A DNA stretch of 64,000 bases, from contig NC_092572.1 of assembly GCF_037975245.1 (NCBI RefSeq), forward strand, positions 28,319,989 through 28,383,988, written 5' to 3'. Shown here in pieces: positions 50,549 to 62,791 of this stretch; positions within the stretch are counted from its first letter, which is position 1; each line of letters begins with the position of its first letter. The stretch is from Apostichopus japonicus. Its lineage: Eukaryota; Echinodermata; Holothuroidea; Aspidochirotida; Stichopodidae. A model generated the notes under the pieces. That model saw only the letters and a program-made list of their open reading frames with translations, did not search any database and was not told the origin of the DNA. A program made the translations under genes and the position numbers.

Positions 50549-51109
50549 TGATTCAGTGTCTTAACCAAGTCATTTATTTTGACACATCAATACATCAGTC
50601 AATGTTTCTCAATTCAAGTCAAGTCAAAGGTAAAGTTTATTTCAGCAGGTTAAGACTGTAACAGGTCATTCGATTTTATCACAAGTCATATCAAGTCAAA
50701 TGTTTCTCAATTTAAGCAAAGCTACAGGTAAATTTTATATCATTATGTCATGTCTATCACAAGTCACTTGACTTTAGTGCAAATCAAACCAAGTCACAAG
50801 TCAATGTTTCTCAGTCCAAGGCAAGTTGTAAGTCAAATTTAAAGGCAACTTATGTAGTCATACTATAGGTATAGGCATTAAAACACATCAACAGTTACAG
50901 GCCAACAGGTTATTTTTGTGTAGCTATGCTGGTATGCGGTGAATGGCATGCATCAAAGAACTCCAGCTGCATTGCCTTTTATTGAAAGTGACAATTTGGC
51001 CAATAACTAGACAGGAAATGAACTTTATAGTAAACCAGGTACTTTTAAATTCCCTCTCTCAATTAAATATCCTACATAGTATACATAAAAATACACGTAA
51101 TCATGAAAT

Positions 51110-51630
51110 AATTCAAATGGTAAATGTTCCGCCATGGTTACATGATACAATATTTGATTTCCTTCCATTTTACATTTCAATTCAGTATGCGCAACATCCA
51201 ACATTGTCACTTGTGAGCAATATTTAACAGGCTCGCTTTTCTGTTTGCTACTGATATAGGTTTACAGTCGAAATTATCAATATTTTGGAAGATATTCTGA
51301 GATGATCAATAGACTGACCTTTACCATCACTGCAACTGTAGATTCATTATAGCGTCTCTTTTTTGAGTGTGGGACATCTACTGACTGTGATGGCACAGGA
51401 AAGCCTGAGAGGGATGATGATGATACGTCCTGCAGATAGATATGTTGAAATGAGTTATTAAACACACAGTTAGGATATTGCTAAATAAACCAGGCAGCCA
51501 GTTAGGCTTAGTGAATCCTTATTTGCCACATTAATATATATTTGATATAGCAGTGCAGACAAGATTGAAAATTTGACCACTGGTGAATTCACAAACTTTA
51601 TGAGATTTCATACTTTCACTATGTTGACCT
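51110..51630. repeat. Duplicated block with exon Y, copy A
   Basis: Aligns with about 53065-53560 in the same orientation: ATGCGCAACATCCAACATTG, TTTCTGTTTGCT, TTTTGGAAGATATTCTGAG, the 105-bp exon, and ACCACTGGTGAATTCACAA on the intron side. Confidence 0.8.
51325..51429 (-). CDS. Linker exon Y, copy A
   Basis: 105 bp, 35 codons, phase 0 at both ends. Acceptor is TATCTGCAG, donor GTGATG/GTAAAG (an alternative donor GTCAGT lies 6 bases on). Product: serine-rich DVSSSSLSG, then VPSQSVDVPHSKKRRYNES. KKRR is a possible nuclear-localisation or basic patch. Paralogue at 53283-53387. No domain recognised. Confidence 0.6.
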
Positions 51631-53064
51631 CAACAGACATTTACCAAAAAAAAACAAAGGAGTCTTGTATTTGAGCACCTCTATAGAGCAAGTATGAAGT
51701 TCATCCAAGCTTAACATTTGTTGTAAGACTGAAAGGATACATGTAATTACTAAAGCAGATCCACATTACATGTACAAACATGAAGTCCTATTGATTGTGT
51801 GGAGGTGAAAGGTCATTTGAGGTCAATATTAACTACCATGGTAAACTTCAATAATGTTTGCTTACAAGGACTTTAGACTTGTTGACCTCAATTCACCTAT
51901 GAATTCTACAATTAACAAATATTGTAATCACTTTGGTGAATCCACATGGAATTATGTAATGCTGCTCTCAGCTTTTAGAGTTACCACGTTTTAGAGCTTT
52001 CCTACATTGCCTAATGACGCTTTCAATATGTAGCAATGCATAAAGTACTATCATTATCAAAATGCATTCACAAATCCTGTGTGCAAGTTCACACATGCTT
52101 TATATCATTTACCATAATTACCAGGCTTTCAGGCCAAGCTTACAGGAGGAAGAAATTTAACATAACAAATTGTGTGTTTTTATTCATCATGTCCTTGTAC
52201 AAACATCACATCCTTTAAATTTATTTTTTATAATGATCACAAAGTCAGAATTATCATCCTTAAACCAGTGATGGCAAACTTGGGGAATCCCCTGCCACAT
52301 TTGACTCCAAGTCGGCTGCAGTAAACAAAACTCACTTTGCCTTCTGCCCAATTTCCTTTAATTGGGTAATATTAGGCTTACAAAATTGTGGCATATTCGT
52401 GGTTATTTTCCCTCTGAATCCCCCACAGGGCTTTGAAATATATTCCAATGACATTGCTATGTATTTCTGTGCTGAAGCTAAAATAGCTATAAGAAGTTTC
52501 CGAAAGGTTTCCAGGCTTGAATCACCTGACACAGACATAAAATTCCTCTTCCTGACACGTGCTATTATTCTTCAAAGTCGCTACAAGGAAACAAGTCATA
52601 TCTCAAAATTTACAAGTCCTGGGGGTTCCCCCCTCCCTAGACACTCAATACTGCTTTGAAATGCATTAAATATAAGTTGATTTCTCTCTTTCACACATAT
52701 TTTTTGCTTTTAAAATTGCTGTTTGGAAACATAGCTCAGGTAGTAAATGCAGTCAATTTGCAAAAAGCCAAGTCAGTTCAGTGCTGTTTTTCTCTCTGAA
52801 ACGTATTTTGTGCTTTAAACTTGTTTCTTAAAGACAAAGGATATCTGAAAATGCTTGAGCTACAAGGGGTTGGGTCCCTGGACCCTCGCAAGGTCCCTGA
52901 GATACACGCCAGAGAAATGTCATGGTTCAAGTTGCAATCATAAAGCAAATTGCTGCTTTTATTGGTTAGTGTTTCGAAATGTTGCTCAGCTAGTCACTGC
53001 AGTCAATCACAAAGAGTGGTTGGTCTTGAAGTCGGTCTTGAAATTATTTAATATCCCGCTTGAC
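51631..53064. other. Intronic sequence, no exon found
   Basis: Starts with TGACCT-type repeat remnants (51.6-51.95 kb). Between the two Y exons a third X exon would be expected if whole X-Y units had been duplicated, but none is present. The 86-codon + frame at 52399-52659 has no motif. Confidence 0.45.
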
Positions 53065-53560
53065 AAATGGTGAATGTCCGACCATGGCTATATGATACAT
53101 TTTATTATTTCCTTCAAAAAAAATTATAAATTTCATTTCAATATGTGCAAATGCAACATCCAACATTGACTTGTGATCAGTACTTAACAGGCTTGCTTTT
53201 CTGTTTGCTGCTATATAATTTTCTGTCAAAATTTGCAATATTTTGGAAGATATTCTGAGATGATCAACAGAATGAACTTTACCATCACTACAGCTGTAGA
53301 TTCATTAAAGCGTCTCTTCTTTGAGTGTGGGACATCTGCTGACTGTGATGGCGTAGAATTGCCTGAGAGGGATGCTGCTGATATGTCCTGCAGATAAATA
53401 TGCTGAAATGAGGTAAGACACACAATATTATGTTGACTAGTAAACAGGTCGCCAGAATTGGGCATAAAAGTGATCCTTACTGGCTACAATTGAGAATATT
53501 GAATGTAAAACTGCAGCCAAGATAGGAAGTTTTAACCACTGGTGAATTCACAATATTTTC
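53065..53560. repeat. Duplicated block with exon Y, copy B
   Basis: Second copy of 51110-51630, same orientation, substitutions and small indels throughout. Confidence 0.8.
53283..53387 (-). CDS. Linker exon Y, copy B
   Basis: 105 bp, same acceptor and GTAAAG donor as copy A. Product DISAASLSGNSTPSQSAD then VPHSKKRRFNES. Changes between the copies are mostly substitutions that keep the frame, and the KKRR patch is retained, arguing that both copies are under coding constraint. Confidence 0.6.
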
Positions 53561-54289
53561 ATACTTTGACATCTATTGACCTCAAAAGACCTTTCACCTT
53601 CTGATTCTTGAGACCTGACCTTTAGAAATTTGGTTGGGTTTGACTTTTGCAAACCTTAAATGATCTTTCACCTATACAAAATTGTGAAGCAATTTTACTT
53701 ATCATTTGGATAATGTACCATGCATATATTACAGTATCTCTTCCGAACTTCTCAAGATACTTTTGATATTTGGACCTCAGCTGACCCCACATGACCTGTG
53801 ACCCTCATCCAAAGTAATAGGATTCTTGTACTCACTATATGAAAGACACATGCTAAATACGAGAGCTAATAATGGTTTCCCATATGGAGATCCTCGTGTT
53901 TACAAGGATATCAAGTTTTGACCCCTGGAGACTTAAAATGAACTGTGACCTACTCCAAATTCTCTAAACACTTCAAAGTGCAGACAGATATCCTACCATG
54001 CATACATAACCTCAATTAATGCCCATGTTCTGGAGATTTAGACTGTTCACAATTTACGCTTGCTGGCCCCAATAAGCTAAGTCATTAGACAAGATTAAAC
54101 CCATTTTTTTCCATGTTGAATTGCTAGATGCAATTCAAAGCACAAGAAATGTTGTTATTATTGTTAAGATTGCAAAAGCGTACAAAAGAAGTTGTGTTGT
54201 AGGACAGGACAATCCCATAACCAGAATAGCAGATTTGATATTGATCTAAGGCAGTAAATGGGACTGTAGTTTGTAACGCATGTGTGCGC
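53561..54289. repeat. TGACCT-type dispersed repeat
   Basis: TTGACCTCAAAAGACC, GCTGACCCCACATGACC and similar words, with the familiar TACTCACTATA and TACCATGCATA phrases. Intronic. No coding sequence. Confidence 0.6.
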
Positions 54290-55798
54290 GGGGAAAGAAA
54301 GCTCTAGGTGAGGGGGGGGGGACATGCATTGTCAATCGATTGCATTGTGTTTTTCCAACGAACTCAGTCTACGGGAATAAAGGACCCAATGAACATGTCA
54401 ATATCTATTAAGTTTATAGGAACTATTTGATCAACATAAACACTTCTTGAGGGAACGAAATTTAATAAAACAGCGGAACCCCCAAACCTTGTCTTTACTA
54501 ATTGCTTGCTGCTACTCAGTTTGCACACTCACAGAAACTCTTAGTATTATTTACGTGATTGCACTGAAGTTTGTACACTCACTTCCACGCTCAAAGAAAC
54601 TGAATGCTGCACCCAAGACTAGAATCTATGCACAAGAAAGTGGTTGAAACTGTGGAAAGTTGTGCTCAGTACTTAGCAAACTTATTGTATGTAATCTCCA
54701 AAAGTTGACTTGTTAACCAACATTGTGCCGGTTGTATCCTTCTTGTGCACAAGTTGCTAACATGTGTGTTAGCTGTGTACATTACAAATTGTTGGCAAGA
54801 GGCGCACAATCAGCATTTAATGGACGCACTCAAATGTGTTAAAGCTCATTCACATACCATGGCACGGTTATATGAGGGCTTGGTCGTATGACAGAAATCT
54901 TTAGAAGTTACTGCGTTTACTATTGAAACATTTCAGTCTCATAAATGAAACTTACTGCAGCAAGGACATACTTCATAAAACTGATATCATAAAAGGTATC
55001 ATAAACAGCATCAGTACTGGATGGCAAGCATTTTAGTAAAACTAATCATGATGAAATATATGAAAGCAACCATAAAGTTTGAAAATAAAAGTAGGTATAC
55101 TGTCAGGGCCAGTATGGACAAACTGCAAAACACAAATTTGTGTAATATGCTAAAAAAAAGACTGTTTCCAGGACAACAGAATCTTGTTTATGTAAATTAT
55201 TACCCTGAGACTTTCTGTTATGACTTCTAGATCAATGTTTTCTATTGGTTGTTTGACAGTTAGACTTTCATCATAAGTCCTCTTCTGTGACTGAGATAGT
55301 CCTGCACCAACTAATTTATCAGAACTGCTAGCTGCAGAATCTTCCCCTACATCCTAACAACAGAAAACAAAAAAATATAAATAAACTATGTTAACATAGA
55401 CTTTTCAATTTGTTGATCCAGTGTTGCAACCAAGTCATATTTTGGTCACATAAATACACCAGTCAATCTTCTCAAGTCAAGTCACAGGTAAAGTTGATTT
55501 CATCAGGTCAAGTCTATCCCAGGTGATTGACTTCATTGCAAGTCAAATCAAGTCACAAGTCAATGCTTCTTAATTCAAGTCAAGTTCAACTGATTTCATC
55601 AGGTCTAGTTCTATCACAAGTCATTTGACTTTATTGCAAGTCAAATTAAGTCACAAGTTAATGTTTCTCAGTTCAATTCAAGTTACAAGTCAAATATAAA
55701 AGGAACTTATAGTCATGCTACAGGTATAGGCATTAAACATATCAATAGAACTTTAAGGGCCAACAGGTTCTTTTTATGAAGTGATGCTGGTATGCGGT
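54290..55798. repeat. Duplicated block B (holds exon X-B)
   Basis: Second copy of block A (48743-50940) without the insert. It ends at GGTATGCGGT, where the TA tract begins. The last part (55.42-55.72 kb) is a CAAGTCAAGTCACA-type array with a roughly 96-bp unit (TGATTTCATCAGG at 55495 and 55591); a related CAAGTCA-rich patch lies at 60255-60380. Confidence 0.85.
55204..55353 (-). CDS. Linker exon X, copy B
   Basis: 150 bp, phase 0 at both ends. Acceptor is GTTGTTAG, donor CAGG/GTAATA. Product begins DVGEDSAASSSDKLV and ends NIDLEVITESLR. Same length and borders as copy A, with no frame-breaking change. First of the four linker exons in transcript order. Confidence 0.65.
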
Positions 55799-55801
55799 AT
55801 A

Positions 55802-56077
<276 letters not shown>

Positions 56078-56218
56078 AAGTTCAACTGATTTCATCAGGT
56101 CTAGTTCTATCACAAGTCATTTGACTTTATTGCAAGTCAAATTAAGTCACAAGTTAATGTTTCTCAGTTCAATTCAAGTTACAAGTCAAATATAAAAGGA
56201 ACTTATAGTCATGCTACA
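56078..56218. repeat. 141-bp exact duplicate of 55582-55722
   Basis: From AAGTTCAACTGATTTC to TCATGCTACA the two copies are identical by eye, offset 496 bases, separated by the TA tract. The match stops at both ends. Confidence 0.95.
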
Positions 56219-56220
56219 TG

Positions 56221-56221
<1 letters not shown>

Positions 56222-56271
<50 letters not shown>

Positions 56272-56317
56272 TATACACACATATATATATATATATATAC
56301 ATACATATATATATATA
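56222..56317. repeat. (TA)n with CA interruptions
   Basis: TA repeat with ACACACATATATATACACAC in the middle; second tract of the cluster. Confidence 0.97.
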
Positions 56318-56374
56318 GAGTAGGTTGGCGTCTATCTTGGCGCAGAGTGCTCTATGTCCATTGGACAGAGCGGG

Positions 56375-56727
<353 letters not shown>

Positions 56728-57452
56728 GCAATGTAACTGGGAGAGGGAGGTATGAGATATATTATGTTGAAATCATGAAACATGGCAATACGATATCTAC
56801 AATATCTTCACTGAATAAAGCTGCTAATTAGTATACAGCCCGTATACAATGGGCAACATGTTTGTTATAGGAGCTGGGCGGCAAGTTGTATTGTCATAAG
56901 GAAGGGGTATTAGTGGAGGAGAAACTGTTGGTAAATAGCACAAATTTGTGTCTATTTTATTTGTTTTTAAGATTTCAACTGTTCAGAATGGACTGTACAT
57001 ATAGGTCACATGCATATGTGACCTAGGCATTTCTTGTTCTATTTTGATTGATTTTTAAGCCCCCACCCTCAAAAGAATATGTGATTGACTGCTGCTTATG
57101 TACCAACATATTTATATCACCACTTATAACAATCAACCCAGTATTGAATAAACTCAGCAACTATATTTCTCATTCCTCATATTAGCATGATGCTTAATCA
57201 GTCTGCATATTACATGCTCCACCCTACCCACTCCCCCTCCCCAAAATACTCATTGATATGTATGCTTACAGTATATAATATAGCTCATTTGAGAAAACAG
57301 ACGATGAATTATAACTAGAATGAAAACATTTCATGGTTCCTTGCTGCTGTTCATTAGTTCCATTCATAGGGAAATTTCTAAGAAAGCCCTATGACAACAA
57401 CAGCAATTCATGCACACAGACTTTGGTTGCTAAAGTAATGCTAAGCCCTGTT
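56728..57452. other. No gene seen
   Basis: Non-coding, presumably intronic. Nothing recognised. Confidence 0.45.
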
Positions 57453-57900
57453 ATCAATTGCAACACACATCAGTGTGCGAAGACTACCTACCATTAACAT
57501 CATACCAAGTTTGACGAAATTCCGACTAGTAAAAGTAGCCAAGTAATTGCAATTTGGAGTATTTCACGTTTGACCCCATGACCTCATTAATATTCATGAT
57601 ATGAGCACCAAAATCAACAGGGTTAATCTACTTACTATTGGCCACCCACTCACCAAGTATGGTAATGATTGGTCATTCCCTTGTTGAGTTATTGTGCATA
57701 CAAACTTTTCATAACGAAATAATGCTAGGCCCCCCCCTTATAAACATGCATGATATCAATTGCAACACACATCAGTGTGTGGAGACTTTCTACCAATATC
57801 ATCATACCAAGTTTGACGAAATTCCAATAAATAGTAGCCAAGTTATTGCAACTTGGGAGTTTTTCACGTTTGACCCGTGACCTCATTAATATTTTTTTAC
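57453..57900. repeat. Tandem pair, about 301-bp period
   Basis: ATCAATTGCAACACACATCA at 57453 and 57754. Both continue ATCATACCAAGTTTGACGAA and TTTCACGTTTGACCC...GTGACCTCATTAATATT (first copy ATGACCTC). The second copy runs into the satellite that follows. Confidence 0.85.
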
Positions 57901-59640
57901 TTTGACCTCGTATAACTTCGCACACGAAGGTCACACGGGGGTCAACCTATTGCCATTTATGATCAGAAGGTACCTTTGACATCTGAAAATAGCATCGAAA
58001 CTGTAAAAATCCCCAAAACACGAAAAGGTCACCAGAGGTCAAATTGAGGTCAAGGGTCACCCAGATGCGGGTCGACAACTGGATTACTTTGAAGCAACTC
58101 CCAACCTTAACAGACAGTTCGTTCTCAAGTTATCACAAAAATACTAGTTTTTTATCATTAATTGACCTTTGGTGACCTCGGATCACATGACCGTTAAGTT
58201 TGAAAATACTCTCCTATACCATTTGCAACTTGTCCCAAAATATGAAACGTGTCACACCTTGGAACTGAGAGTTATTGCATTAATCGTCTGAAAATTAACT
58301 TTGACCTCGAATAACTTTACACACGAAGGTCACAAGGGGGTCAACCCGTTGACATTTATGATCAGAAGGTACCTTTGACATCTGAAAATAGCATCGAAAC
58401 TGTAAAAATCCCCAAAACATGAAAAGGTCACCAGAGGTCAAATTGAGGTCAAGGTCACCCAGATGCGGGTCGACAATTGGATTAAATTGAAGCAACTCCC
58501 AACCCTAACGGACAATTCGTTCTAAAGTTATCGCAAAAATACTAGTTTTTTATCATTAATTGACCTTTGGTGACCTCGGATCACATGACCGTTAAGTTTG
58601 AAAATATTCCCCTATACCATTTGCAACTTTTCCCAAGATATCAACCGTGTCATACCTTGGACCTAGGAATTATTGCACTTAATGTCTGAAAATTTACTTT
58701 CATCTCATATAACTTCACACAAAGGTCACCTGGGGTAAACCTATTGACATTTTTGATTGGTGAGACGTGAATATAGCATCAAAACTGTAAAAATTCAATC
58801 ATTTTTTTCTTTGCCCATTTTCTCACCCAAAATACTAGTTTTTAACATTAATTGACCTTTGATGACCTCGGATCACATGACCGTTAAGTTTGAAAATATT
58901 CCTCTATACCATTTGCAACTTGTCCCAAAATATCAACCTTGTTACATCTTGGCACTGGGAGTTATTGCATTAAATGTCTGAAAATTAACTTTGACCTTGT
59001 ATAACTTTACACACAAAGGTCACCCGGGTGTCAACCCATCGACATTTTTGATCGGAAGGTACCTTTGATATCCAAATCTAGCATCAAATCCAAACATTTT
59101 CTTTTTCGCCCGTTTTCTCCCAAACTCAGCACATTTTTTTCTAATGTGACCTTTGACCTTTTGACCTTGGTTTCAAATGTAGTTTGATCTGCTGATTCCA
59201 AAAATCAACACGACAAGTCTGTACAGCCATCCTAACTCCGACCGAAAACTTTGACCCCATATAAGTTCGCACACAAAGGTCACACGGGGGTCAACCTATC
59301 GATATTTATGATCAGAAGGTACCTTTGACATCTGAAAATAGCATCGAAACTGTAAAAATCCCCAAAACATGAAAAGGTCACCAGAGGTCAAATTGAGGTC
59401 AAGGGTCATCCAGATGTGGGTGGACAATTGGATTACACTGAAGCAACACCCAACCCTAACGGACAATTCGTTCTCAAGTTATCGCAAAAATACTAGTTTT
59501 TTAACATTAATTGACCTTTGGTGACCTCAGATCACATGACCGTTATGTTTCAAAATGTTCCCCTAACCAGTTCACAACTTGTCCCAAAATATCAACCTTG
59601 TCGCACATTGGCACTGGGAGTTATTGCAGTTTTAGTATTT
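57901..59640. repeat. Satellite-like array, about 400-bp unit, 5 copies
   Basis: Units start at TTTGACC(T/C)(C/T) or a decayed form near 57901, 58300, 58698, 58990 and 59250, so lengths are 399, 398, 292, 260 and about 390. Copies 1, 2 and 5 are full and very alike; 3 and 4 have lost middle segments. Shared text: GATC(A/G)GAAGGTACCTTTGA, GCATCGAAACTGTAAAAATC, GATCACATGACCGTTA. Every full unit is packed with AGGTCA half-sites. Confidence 0.9.
58026..58059 (+). promoter_or_regulatory. Cluster of four nuclear-receptor half-sites (DR4-DR5-DR1)
   Basis: AGGTCA at 58026-58031, 58036-58041 and 58047-58052 and GGGTCA at 58054-58059, all in one direction, spaced 4, 5 and 1. The same cluster recurs at 58425-58457 (4, 5, 0) and 59375-59408 (4, 5, 1). 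A minus-sense DR4 (TGACCT TTGG TGACCT) is at 58163-58178, with copies at 58561-58576 and about 59513-59528. Known: these spacings bind RXR partners such as TR/LXR (DR4) and RAR (DR5). Binding here is unproven. Confidence 0.5.
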
Positions 59641-61187
59641 TGGGTTTTTGGACCATAACTGACCTTTGTGGGCACCAAAAACAATAGGGTTCATCTACTC
59701 ACTATGGGCTACCCACCTACCAAGTTTGATCATGATCAGTCAATCCCTTGTTGAGTTATCGTGCATACAAGCTAAAGCGTCACACACACACACACATACA
59801 CACACGCCAACCTGAATACATAGGTTCCTTTGCTTTTAGCAAGGAACCATAAACATGTCCTGCTTAAGACATATGGAACATTGTAATATTACAATATTAA
59901 TGATGCAATATCATCAGCTGCAAAATATTTGTTCCCAACATAACTTAGTGTAGTCAAGGTTTCTCAGATGATATGCTGGTGTCAATGCCAAGTTTTCTGA
60001 AGGAAAATACCACACTAAATTCATAGTCTACACCAGAATCCAGCAAGTAAGGATATGCCAAGAAAACAGTTTAATACGCTCAATTTTTAGCCACTTCTGC
60101 TATACACAACATGTGTCTTCCTTCATAAGTGCAATGTACGTGTAAGAACAAAATACACTGATTATTTGTTTCAATTGGGCAGAGTATTTGCTTCCACTAA
60201 TTATAAAAGATTCGTAGTGTCTACTCTAATAATTTCCATTAAAAAAATTCCATTGAATTCAAATCAAGTCACAACTCATGGCACAAGCAAGTCAAGTCAT
60301 ATCAAGTCACTGTTCATTTGTTGTCAAGTCACATTAACAAGTCAAGAAAAATGTGAGTCGAGTCTGACTCAAGTCACATGAAAAACAATTGACGTGTTCA
60401 GCAATGAAGAGAATATATCACATGACAACATAACGAATAGCCAATTCCATCAGATAGATTCAATCTGGTCACTATAGCAAGGAACAACAAGGACACAATT
60501 TCAAGCTTACAATATGAAACTCAACATTTTCATTAATTTTTATGTCTCTTTTTCTGATCATCATAACTGTGTAAGAACTTTGTGACATTTTCATTCCATC
60601 TTTGAAAATTGCAAAACTTCATCTAATTGTTTCAATTTGTTAGGTTCCGCTCAGTTCTTACTCTGAATACAAAGTTACCATTAAATTATACATGCTTTTC
60701 ATACAATTCCTCTCATTGCTAAGCTAAAAAAAAGCAGTGTTTTTCTTCTGGCAGTTTGTTCACTAAATGAACCCTTCCTGTAATTCAATCATTATTGTTT
60801 CTGCCGGTTTCATTCCTTTTATCTCACCATCAAGATTTTAGTTAACCACATCTTTAATGACAATATTAAAAACTATGGCACGACTGTAAATTTATGTTAA
60901 TTTCAACACAGAGTTTGTCTTTCATACTTGAATTCAGTAATGTATTGTTAATTTAACAGATTTGTTAACTGATAGCCTACCGCCTTCATCAAATGGACCT
61001 CGCTTCCTTCTTACAGGCAAATTACAAATTACATATTCAATATCAATCAAGAGACAACTTCCTTCTGGAAATCAAGGTATGAGATATGAAATGAGTAGAA
61101 ACATCTTTTATTATAAAAGTGTATTTTGACCAGTAAATGTTACAATTAAACTTATAGTTACTGTAGAGTATTCCAAACATTTTATAC
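59641..61187. other. Repeat tail then intron, no exon found
   Basis: The TGACCT family ends near 59845 with CACACACGCC and the hairpin GGTTCCTTTGC...GCAAGGAACC. A CAAGTCA-rich patch lies at 60255-60380. I looked for a transmembrane exon on the minus strand and did not find one. A small open segment with good borders (about 61010-61066) is out of phase with the Ig exon. Confidence 0.45.
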
Positions 61188-61340
61188 CTTTAGAATAAAG
61201 AGTAATTCCACAAGCTCTGATCCCTGCCCAGCCTTGAAGTAACACGTATATTTGTGCTTCTCCTGTGTACCTTCCTTGATATTTAACACAAATGTGCAGA
61301 AACCTCCCTTGGAAGTGGCGACCCTTAGGAAAGATATTTC
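61188..61340 (-). CDS. Second half of an Ig-like domain
   Basis: 153 bp, 51 codons, phase 0. Acceptor is CTCATTTCAG, donor AAAG/GTATAA. Product starts EISFLRVATSKGGFC and contains KHKYTCYFKAG, the Y-x-C motif of the F strand of Ig domains, then ELVELLFILK as the G strand. With the C27 of the preceding exon the cysteines are 53 residues apart, normal for an Ig fold. It joins in phase to 62651-62791. Confidence 0.6.
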
Positions 61341-62650
61341 CTGAAATGAGAATGGCGACAGTTGTTAACTGTTTTGTTTAATTACTCACTATCCTATCCT
61401 ATGATACAGTGCTTGATACACCAACCTAATGGTAGGATGTCTCATGGGCAATTAGTACTAACAAGAATCACAAATCCTCTCAGTGGATATATACTGACCA
61501 TTTAAGGAACTAAAATCCAATACTCAAGCAGCTGATTTGGAAGGGAAGAAACTGTTTGAAATCCTTTCGACATCGTATGTCAGATCTGCACTTGCAGATA
61601 ATATCTTGCCACTTCTTGGGAATGTATGCACTGAACCCAACCGATAATTGATGCCACTTTTGTCCCTTGTGAAGTGGTTGACTTGTTTGTGACTAACTGT
61701 ACTAGCAAAGGAACCTCCAAATTGTTGTTCTGAAAGAATTAATGGAATTTCCTGAAGGATAAAGCTTCTACTATGCACACAAACTGCATTCAGCAATCTT
61801 AGCAGGTTCAAATATTTACACATATTACTGCAGCTTTCGGCACCTATTACCTGCAGACCTGTCAAACATCATCAAAGCAATCCGCAATGCAAATACAAAC
61901 TTTCAAAACTTCTTTATTTCTTAAAAGGGCATTTGACTTCCACTAAAATGTAAAGAAGTTGTTCTCACAGCTGTGCTTAAACTGCATACGTGGTATGACA
62001 TTTTTCAAGATTCCTTTTCTTGAGATATTGCAGTTATAAAGTTTTTAGTTTTGAGATCTGTTCACCTGAGATAACCTTTGACCTACCCTGGAAAGTTTAG
62101 ACTTGTTGCATAGTACCATAACACCAATTCATTGTACATGTGCAGAATTTAATTTCTTAACTTTGTAGAAATAGTTGTTTTTTGATATATCAGGTGTTCA
62201 TGGTTGTTACATTTAGACCTCTGCTGATCTTTGGCTCTTAAAAACCATTAAATACCTCACAGTCAGAATGTGCAAGCCACATACCGAGGGCAGTGAGTGT
62301 GATATTTGCCACCATCATCTCCTATCTGCAACATCATGCTTTTCAAGATTGTGGGTTTTCACCCCAACGTATCTTTCAAACCATGAAAAGCAATATTGCT
62401 TAATACACATCTTCTGCCAGATAGAAATGGCATTTTGCAAACAAACAGTACTATTTTGGTAAGATGTAAAGATGATGTAACATTATTTATTTTTAAATTA
62501 CATTTTGCACTTTTTCTAATGTTAAGAGCAGTTCACACACACACGATATCCCTCATTTAACTGTTTAAATTATGTTAAGTTTAATAGTTTCCACTTCATG
62601 AATATTATTGACACAATATTTAACATTTGTATGATTAGGATCCACCTTAC
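61341..62650 (-). other. Intron splitting the Ig-like domain
   Basis: Runs from donor GTAAGG at 62650 to the acceptor at 61343-61341. It contains a 113-codon minus frame (61524-61865) without motifs and TGACCT-like repeat remnants (62.05-62.24 kb). Confidence 0.5.
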
Positions 62651-62791
62651 CTTTGAGTTTTCTTCTTCAGAGCCACAGGTCCAAGCTGGTGGCTCTATTT
62701 TGTCAAATAGACATTTCAGGGGCAATTGTCCCTTTTTCAAAAATACTGCAGACTGTTTTACCAAAACAGAGACTTCATTTATGCTGACAAT
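62651..62791 (-). CDS. First half of an Ig-like domain
   Basis: 141 bp, 47 codons, phase 0. A long pyrimidine tract (TTTTCTTCCTTCCCTGTGTTAAG) precedes ATTGTC; the donor is AAAG/GTAAGG. Product: VSVLVKQSAVFLKKGQLPLKC, then a tryptophan ten residues after the cysteine (C27, W37), the B- and C-strand pattern of an Ig domain. There is no ATG in the exon, so the signal peptide and start lie further up, beyond 62791. Most 5' exon I can assign to the Ig-linker-death gene. Confidence 0.55.

Larger units (their letters stand above)
48743..50940. repeat. Duplicated block A (holds exon X-A)
   Basis: Same orientation as 54290-55798. Matching marks: TTGCATTGTG(C/T)(A/T)TTTCCAAC, CAAGACTAGAATCTATGCAC, TGTAATCTCCAAAAGTTGAC, CATTGTGCCGG(C/T)TGTATCC, GGGCTTGGTCGTATG, the 150-bp exon, and GGTATGCGGT at the right end. 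Block A has an extra roughly 790-bp insert (separate entry). Confidence 0.85.

Noticed and set aside
61010-61066. Small minus-strand segment with good acceptor and GTAAGA donor
   Set aside because: Contains stops in the phase required after the Ig exon, so it cannot be the next coding exon of that gene.
61524-61865. 113-codon minus-strand frame
   Set aside because: Falls in the intron between the two Ig exons, which otherwise join in phase; no motif or splice support.
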